Shown one piece after another: positions 59,901-64,000 of a DNA stretch of 64,000 bases (position 1 is the stretch's first letter; each line of letters begins with the position of its first letter). A model generated the notes under the pieces. The model made no database searches, was not told the DNA's origin, and worked only from the letters and a program-made list of their open reading frames with translations. The stretch lies in NCBI RefSeq assembly GCF_001625305.1, contig NW_017802713.1, forward strand, positions 4,382,368-4,446,367. Reading direction: 5' to 3'. The position numbers and the translations under genes were made by a program. The DNA comes from Branchiostoma belcheri. Its lineage: Eukaryota > Chordata > Leptocardii > Amphioxiformes > Branchiostomatidae.

Positions 59901-62900
59901 TGTGCTCTAGTTCACCCCCGGGTTGGAATGGTATGGGCCAACCCGGGGGTGTTCTATTTCAGCTACTTACACTATCTTCCAGATACCAGTAGTAGCATTT
60001 GGACACACCAGAGCATGCCCCTAGTCTTTTGTGAAATTAGGCATGGTGTGTATTTTATCTATAAAATCCTTAAATAACAAATTGTAAAAACATCAATTCC
60101 GTCTGAATCCGGTATTGAAATTTGAAAGTGGCACACTTGACGAAAGTCATTCGAATTATTCTATGGAAGCCCATGTGATAATCAAATAGAACCCCGTGTG
60201 ATACCACTAGCTATCACACAGACCAGAACACCTGTATTTAATGTAATTGCGGCCCAGGTATGAGATAAACTACAATACCTACCTGCTGATGTAGTTACAG
60301 ATGAGACAGAAGCGGGTAGTTTTAGTCTCCTTCTCCATTGTTCTCCTTAAGGATGCCTGACAAATAAGAGACATTTAATGCTTTCTATATACACTTGATA
60401 TGTCATAACATCATTTTTGTGCTTAAAATTCCTGTATTATAACATTGTTTGAATCTCGTTTGAAATTTGAATCTAAGAAGTTGCCTTTTGTACGGCTACC
60501 TTAGTTGCCAATCCTTACCTGTGCTGCACCTGTCATAGAGTCTGCCTCATCCAGGATGATGATTTTGAAAGGTGGGCACGGACGACCACTGAAACAGAAT
60601 GGATTGTTATCAGCTTAAAACTTCCTTATGTGTTGGTAGAAGTCATTCTAAAACAGGTTTAAACTGTAATTCTCCATACAAAAATTTGGTAATGTCACAA
60701 AAGTGGTGGATTGCTCATTCCTTGAGCAGAACAGCCCCAAATTACACGTAGGTAATTCCAATTTCCAATGTTGGGAATAACAGTTCAAACCTGTTTCAGA
60801 ATGTGTTGTTGAAGCCATGCAGCGAACCTATCTTAGCATGACATTGTACTCCTATAACACACCCATGCATTAAGTATGAGAACTTTTCTATGAACTTTAC
60901 ACAAAGCTCAGTTTTCTATAGCTTTGTTACTGATAGTTACACAATGTGAGTTGTACTTCTTTCTTTCTTGGGACTCACCACGCTACACTATTCCCCTCCA
61001 ATGTACTAGTAATGTACTAGCAATGTTTGTTTTGATGTTGGTTGTGGTTAGATAAATGTGTAACTCTTTCTGAAAATAAACACCTGTGGCAAAATTTTAA
61101 AACTCGACTTGACTTTTTTTTTTAAATTTAAAAAACTAAAACACAACTATGTTGGATCCATGAAGGTTCATTTATAGTAGTTTCACTTACTCAGGCCTTA
61201 TTCCTGATGCCGACAGCTGAGAAAATGTCTTCACCTTGTCACGAACCACCTGCAATACAGAGAAAGGTCAGTAGGGGGAGTAAAATTTTGGTCAAGGTAA
61301 CCTTTTAGACAGGTAATCTTGGAGAATGCTTGTAACCCACCCATTGTTACCTCCACGAAAAATTGAGGTATTGTTTTGGTATGTCTGTGTGTGTGTGTGT
61401 GTGTCTGTGTTTCCGCATGCATCTTAGTTCAAGTTTTAATGGACCTGGTTCCAGGGTTCAGTCTGTTCCTGAGGGGGAAAGCCATTAATCAAGTCTACAT
61501 CTGGTAGCTATTTTCACAGGTGTTTTTCATTACATGACCTCCTTGACAGCTGATGTTGTGTCCCTTGCACGAAAATGAAAGACTTGCAGACACCATTGTG
61601 GATGAGAAGAGGACGCCGTCACCATCACACACGATCTAAACATTTCATGGAGGTCCGAAATCTCTGAATTTGTGTCGTAAGTTGTGTTCTCTCACCTGGA
61701 TACCTCTCTCATCAGAGGCATTCAGCTCCAGAACTCTCTGCTTCATCAGTGCTGGTCTGTTAGGACATACAAAACAGAAGGATACATGTAAACTACTTAT
61801 TACAGTGAGAAGGCTATTACAGAGGACAGTTCCATTTAGGCCACACCAAGTACATTTTATGGATGACGTCCGCGCGCGCATTGATTTTGGCCTGTTCCTA
61901 GAAAAAAAACCAAGAAATTCCACTTCCTTTAACTATGACCAAAGAGTCACGACAGTGCCGCAAATCGTTACATTGGCGTGAAACCCGTAACGCGAAGTGG
62001 GTAGCGGGCCTGCAAAAAATGTGATTAAAGAAACAGGACAGGAAGACAACTGCTGTTCCACCTGACTTATTGCTGTTTTGATGATGAATAAAAGACTTCT
62101 TGCTTGTTACACTGTGTCACCTCATTCAATTTGTGTCCTAACCTTTGTCGTCTCTTAGTATATTTCTAGTCTAGGCATCTTGTTTTTTAGGGCCCTTCTT
62201 GTTTTTTTTTTGCCCTCTCGCATTAGATTTAGGGTCTCCAAAGGACGTCATCCATAAAATTTACTTGGTGTGGCCTTATACAACATTGCAGTATCTACAT
62301 GTAACTTCCTGAGTCTAACAAGGTTTATTTTCATTATTTGTTACAATTACAAGAAAACATGTTCTACTAGAACAAGAAAAGAGAAACCAGAGATTTTGGG
62401 CAAGTATTTGTGTTTTTTTGACATACAAGTTCACCCCATTTCCTGTGTCTGACCTTTCGTCTTTCTGTCATACTGCAATTCAATCTTCCCCACCCACATG
62501 CTGTCAACCTTCTCTCAGGCTCAACCTGTTTCCTGTGTCTGACCTTTAGACCTGTCAATCTTATAACCATGTGCTGTCAACACACAAGCCCACTGCTCAG
62601 CTACCCAAAACAATAGACAAACCTGTCCAAGCCCGGCCACCCAGGGGACCAAAGAAAAGTGACCACCTTGGACAGGTGGTCTCCTTGAAGAGGGTCACCT
62701 CACAACATGACTGAGACATAAATGGTTTTCAAGTCGAGATATTCTAATGTCAAATGCTGTAAATGCATGTGGGGAGGGCGGAACAATTTACCTCAAACAA
62801 AAACATCATCCAGCAGTCAAGGAAAACTGGCTGGTCTCTCCGTGATTTCTCATTAGTTATCATCAATAATCAACATGATCGAAAATGATGTGGTCACCAT

Positions 62901-63933
62901 GGGCAGGTATCGGGCCTTGAGCGGACCAAACTCAGGGCGGTCACAGTCGTGTTGGCCAGGTGGTCACCTTGGACAGGTTGCTTAATGTTTGCATCAATGG
63001 GGAAATTTTTTGTGACTGACAAAAAGCGGTCACCATGGACAGGTGGCCTGCTTGTAGAGGTGGTCATCTTGGCAGGTTTGACTGTACTTCTGTATCTAAC
63101 AGTGTTAAAGCAGGGCTCTAAGATATATAAGAATAAGAGGTTACCCAAAGAGTTCCCTTGCAGCAGCCAGGATGGTGGAAGTCTTTCCTGTACCAGGAGG
63201 TCCATACAACAGTAGGTTGGGCAGCTGGGGTGAACAATCAGTGCATAAATGTGCATGTTTGTCACATACATGTAGCAACAGATAGAAAATTGTAAGGTAA
63301 TGCTAATGGATAGTACTAGTGCAGGTCTCAAGTACACTACTCAACTTGAACCACTCAATGAGTAAGGTAAGTATTGTACACATTATTAGTTAATTACATG
63401 TAGTTAGAATCCTTCCTAACCTTATGATGTATAAGGCAGTGCCCATCTCTGTTTCTATAGCCCTTGAGCCCATAGTTGAGCAAGCACTATTGTAGGGGCC
63501 TTGTCTACACACAAAAAACATGGGGTCGTGTGGCGTAGCGGCAAAGCGCTTGACTCGGAACCAAGAGGTCCCGGGTTCGAGTCCTGACATGTCACCAATC
63601 TTGTGCCCTTGGGGAAGGCACTTTACACGACTTTCCTCACTTCGCTCAGGTGAAAATGATTATTGTATTGTCCCCTGTGTTGGTGGCGGTATTAACATAA
63701 CTTGAAAAAACTTGAGTGTGCCGTCACCACATCTTGTGATTACATGTTGGAATATAAAAAAAAACATTTGAATGCTAAAAGTTACACGTCAAGAAGCTTT
63801 GACACTTGAAACAACAGCAAACAAATGAAGGCAAAAATGAAGGAATATTCTCACATCAGCTCCTTGTAAGGATTTCTTGAGAACGGCCACAACTTCCTCC
63901 TGGAAGGCGACGTCATCCACCGTACGCGGGCGG
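50947..63933 (-). CDS. RFC4: Replication factor C subunit 4 (partial; 5' end beyond window)
   Basis: Twelve exons: 63855-63933, 63145-63224, 61696-61756, 61191-61249, 60519-60588, 60283-60356, 55373-55493, 54504-54629, 53784-53864, 52892-52936, 52075-52146 and 50947-51045. All are in phase, encoding 321 residues. Landmarks: [14 protein letters not shown], Walker [25 protein letters not shown], Walker [16 protein letters not shown], sensor 1 [20 protein letters not shown] (the SRC motif) and sensor 2 region [15 protein letters not shown]. The C-terminal domain ends [14 protein letters not shown]...MQQFCHPGN. It closely follows human RFC4, a small AAA+ subunit of the RFC clamp loader that places PCNA on primer-template junctions; it also serves in the alternative clamp loaders. 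The N-terminal exon(s) lie right of 64000. A Ty3/gypsy element and MITEs sit in its introns. Confidence 0.96.
51360..51695 (+). repeat. LINE 3'-end-like sequence with (GAAA)n tail
   Basis: AT-rich DNA ending GCCAATAAGGAAAGAAAGAAAG, with an AATAA signal just before the tetranucleotide run, resembling a LINE 3' end in an RFC4 intron. No coding part was recognised. Confidence 0.4.
51750..52002. mobile_element. Mutator-like MITE, 253 bp, copy U2
   Basis: Ends AGCACATCGGCAGAACGTAC and (reverse complement) AGCGCGTCGGCAGAACGTAC. Exact 9-bp duplication GAGGCTTTG at 51741-51749 and 52003-52011. Inverted relative to U1 and equal to it in length. It is in an RFC4 intron, about 70 bp from an exon. Confidence 0.85.
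53190..53443 (+). mobile_element. LINE 3' end with hairpin and (ACTCAA)n tail
   Basis: CCACAGGAAGAATAGCCTC...GAGGCTAATTGTGG forms a stem-loop (TAGCCTC-TTAT-GAGGCTA), followed by AATAAA and ACTCAAACTCAAACTCC. Conserved hairpins plus short tandem 3' ends are typical of CR1/L2-type LINEs. Confidence 0.6.
55190..55272. mobile_element. TTA-type MITE right-end fragment
   Basis: TCGCATCAGTTTCG, CAGAGGATGTCATCCATA and ATGGCC followed by TTA match the right ends of copies A1 and A2. No partner end was found. Confidence 0.5.
55967..56135 (-). repeat. 3' LTR of the Ty3/gypsy element
   Basis: 169 bp. Contains the stem CCCGGGTTGG/CCAACCCGGG at 56081-56111 with loop CCCATACCATT. Compared with the other LTR it has 6 extra bases before the stem (TCTGAC region), and the loop is inverted. 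Confidence 0.9.
56569..58466 (-). pseudogene. Ty3/gypsy pol: RNase H, integrase and C-terminal tail (frameshifted)
   Basis: 58466-56760 holds the end of RNase H ([19 protein letters not shown]), the integrase HHCC zinc domain ([14 protein letters not shown]...CRSCTKCA) and the DDE core ([21 protein letters not shown]-like [10 protein letters not shown]). A GPY/F-like stretch (WKGPYVV) follows. Near 56840-56860 the frame changes: the continuation up to the stop at 56569 is in another frame. RNase H is separated from RT by two in-frame TAG codons between 58500 and 58535. The copy is therefore not expected to be functional. Confidence 0.88.
58533..59570 (-). pseudogene. Ty3/gypsy pol: reverse transcriptase
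   Basis: The RT begins in the open frame left of the N gap and runs to a TAG near 58533. Motifs: [40 protein letters not shown], the catalytic YLDDVIVFS, and LNAKKCQF with the connection [12 protein letters not shown]. The RNase H start ([16 protein letters not shown]) is in the same frame. It is interrupted upstream by the gap and downstream by two TAG codons. Confidence 0.88.
59571..59590. other. Assembly gap (20 N)
   Basis: Falls exactly where gag and protease of the Ty3/gypsy element are expected, so their absence may be an assembly effect. Confidence 0.99.
59809..59971 (-). repeat. 5' LTR of the Ty3/gypsy element
   Basis: 163 bp. Stem CCCGGGTTGG/CCAACCCGGG at 59917-59947 with loop AATGGTATGGG, the reverse complement of the loop in the 3' LTR. 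Just inside it, on the minus strand, is CTGGTGGCAGCGG, the position where a primer binding site would lie; the tRNA was not identified. Confidence 0.9.
61839..62275. mobile_element. TTA-type MITE, copy A5 (437 bp)
   Basis: Termini GGCCACACCAAGTACATTTT and CTTGGTGTGGCC, with TTA at 61836-61838 and 62276-62278. In an RFC4 intron, about 80 bp from an exon. Closely similar to A4 but without the hairpin repeats. Confidence 0.78.
62620..63090. repeat. Dispersed GGTCACC(A/T)TGGACAGGTGG repeats
   Basis: At least four diverged GTGACCACCTTGGACAGGTG-type segments occur in both strong and weak forms within an RFC4 intron; a related one lies near 33340. Open frames across them are not considered genes. 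Confidence 0.5.
63518..63710 (+). mobile_element. tRNA-derived SINE
   Basis: GGGGTCGTGTGGCGTAGCGG (A box TGGCGTAGCGG) and CCGGGTTCGAGTCC (B box) form a tRNA-like head. It is followed by the same TTGTGCCCTTGGGGAAGGCA body as the element at 2330-2573. In an RFC4 intron. A free-standing tRNA gene is unlikely because the SINE body follows directly. Confidence 0.75.
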
Positions 63934-64000
63934 CTGGAAAAGTAATATAGAGACTAGAGTCGATACATTTCTAACAAGGAATCAAGGATTTCAGACTTCT

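Larger units (their letters stand above)
55967..59971 (-). mobile_element. Ty3/gypsy LTR retrotransposon in an RFC4 intron
   Basis: Two short LTRs (55967-56135, 169 bp; 59809-59971, 163 bp) begin TGTAAG and end CTTACA. They are flanked by a CTAT duplication (55963-55966, 59972-59975). A polypurine tract AGGGGGGAAGAG (minus strand, 56147-56136) abuts the 3' LTR. Between them lie RT, RNase H and integrase in Ty3/gypsy order; gag and protease are missing, perhaps lost in the N gap at 59571. It has the same orientation as RFC4, between exons 60283-60356 and 55373-55493. Near-identical LTRs indicate a fairly recent insertion. Confidence 0.9.

Noticed and set aside
63518-63593. tRNA gene with good A and B boxes
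   Set aside because: The SINE body shared with 2330-2573 follows immediately, so it is a SINE head.

Overview
The window looks like chordate nuclear DNA, most probably amphioxus (Branchiostoma). The inference rests on intron-rich housekeeping genes with short introns, an intronless LRR receptor with repeated TYSEIP cytoplasmic motifs of a type I associate with amphioxus, and a dense load of MITEs, tRNA-derived SINEs, LINE 3' ends and a short-LTR Ty3/gypsy element. Species was not tested by any search. Three 20-N gaps (7324-7343, 30447-30466, 59571-59590) mark a draft assembly.

Layout. 1-7 kb: no confident gene; hAT-like and Mutator-like MITEs, a SINE and a GC-rich island (3.8-4.3 kb). 7.5-9.8 kb: a possible small acidic-protein gene (+) convergent with a spliced chromodomain gene (-). 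10.8-13.4 kb: a class A GPCR (-) with a split first transmembrane helix and a TATA-containing upstream exon. 13.8-16.4 kb: MITEs and a GC-rich foldback. 16.5-26.1 kb: a complete six-exon family 1 glycoside hydrolase (-) whose introns hold nested retroelements, MITEs and two long palindromes. 28.0-38.8 kb: a complete eIF4A gene (-). 39-46 kb: mostly gene-free. 46.0-48.8 kb: a single-exon LRR transmembrane receptor (-) ending in a coding minisatellite. 50.9-64 kb: RFC4 (-), complete at its 3' end and running off the right edge, with a Ty3/gypsy element in one intron.

The most interesting content lies inside eIF4A. Its last intron carries a box C/D snoRNA matching SNORD2, which in vertebrates sits in EIF4A2. 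Two other introns carry copies of a previously unrecognised-looking H/ACA snoRNA, bounded exactly at the ACA box. Intron 1 contains a 261-nt, phase 2-2, stop-free cassette encoding an Arg-Asp-Leu-Gly-Pro repeat domain that would be inserted in the N-terminus of eIF4A. Other points are a Ty3/gypsy element whose two LTRs differ by an exact inversion of a hairpin loop, a frameshifted coding VNTR in the LRR receptor, a minisatellite that begins inside the last codons of RFC4, and MITE families with readable target-site duplications.

CDS entries give the full gene span; exon coordinates are in the evidence text.
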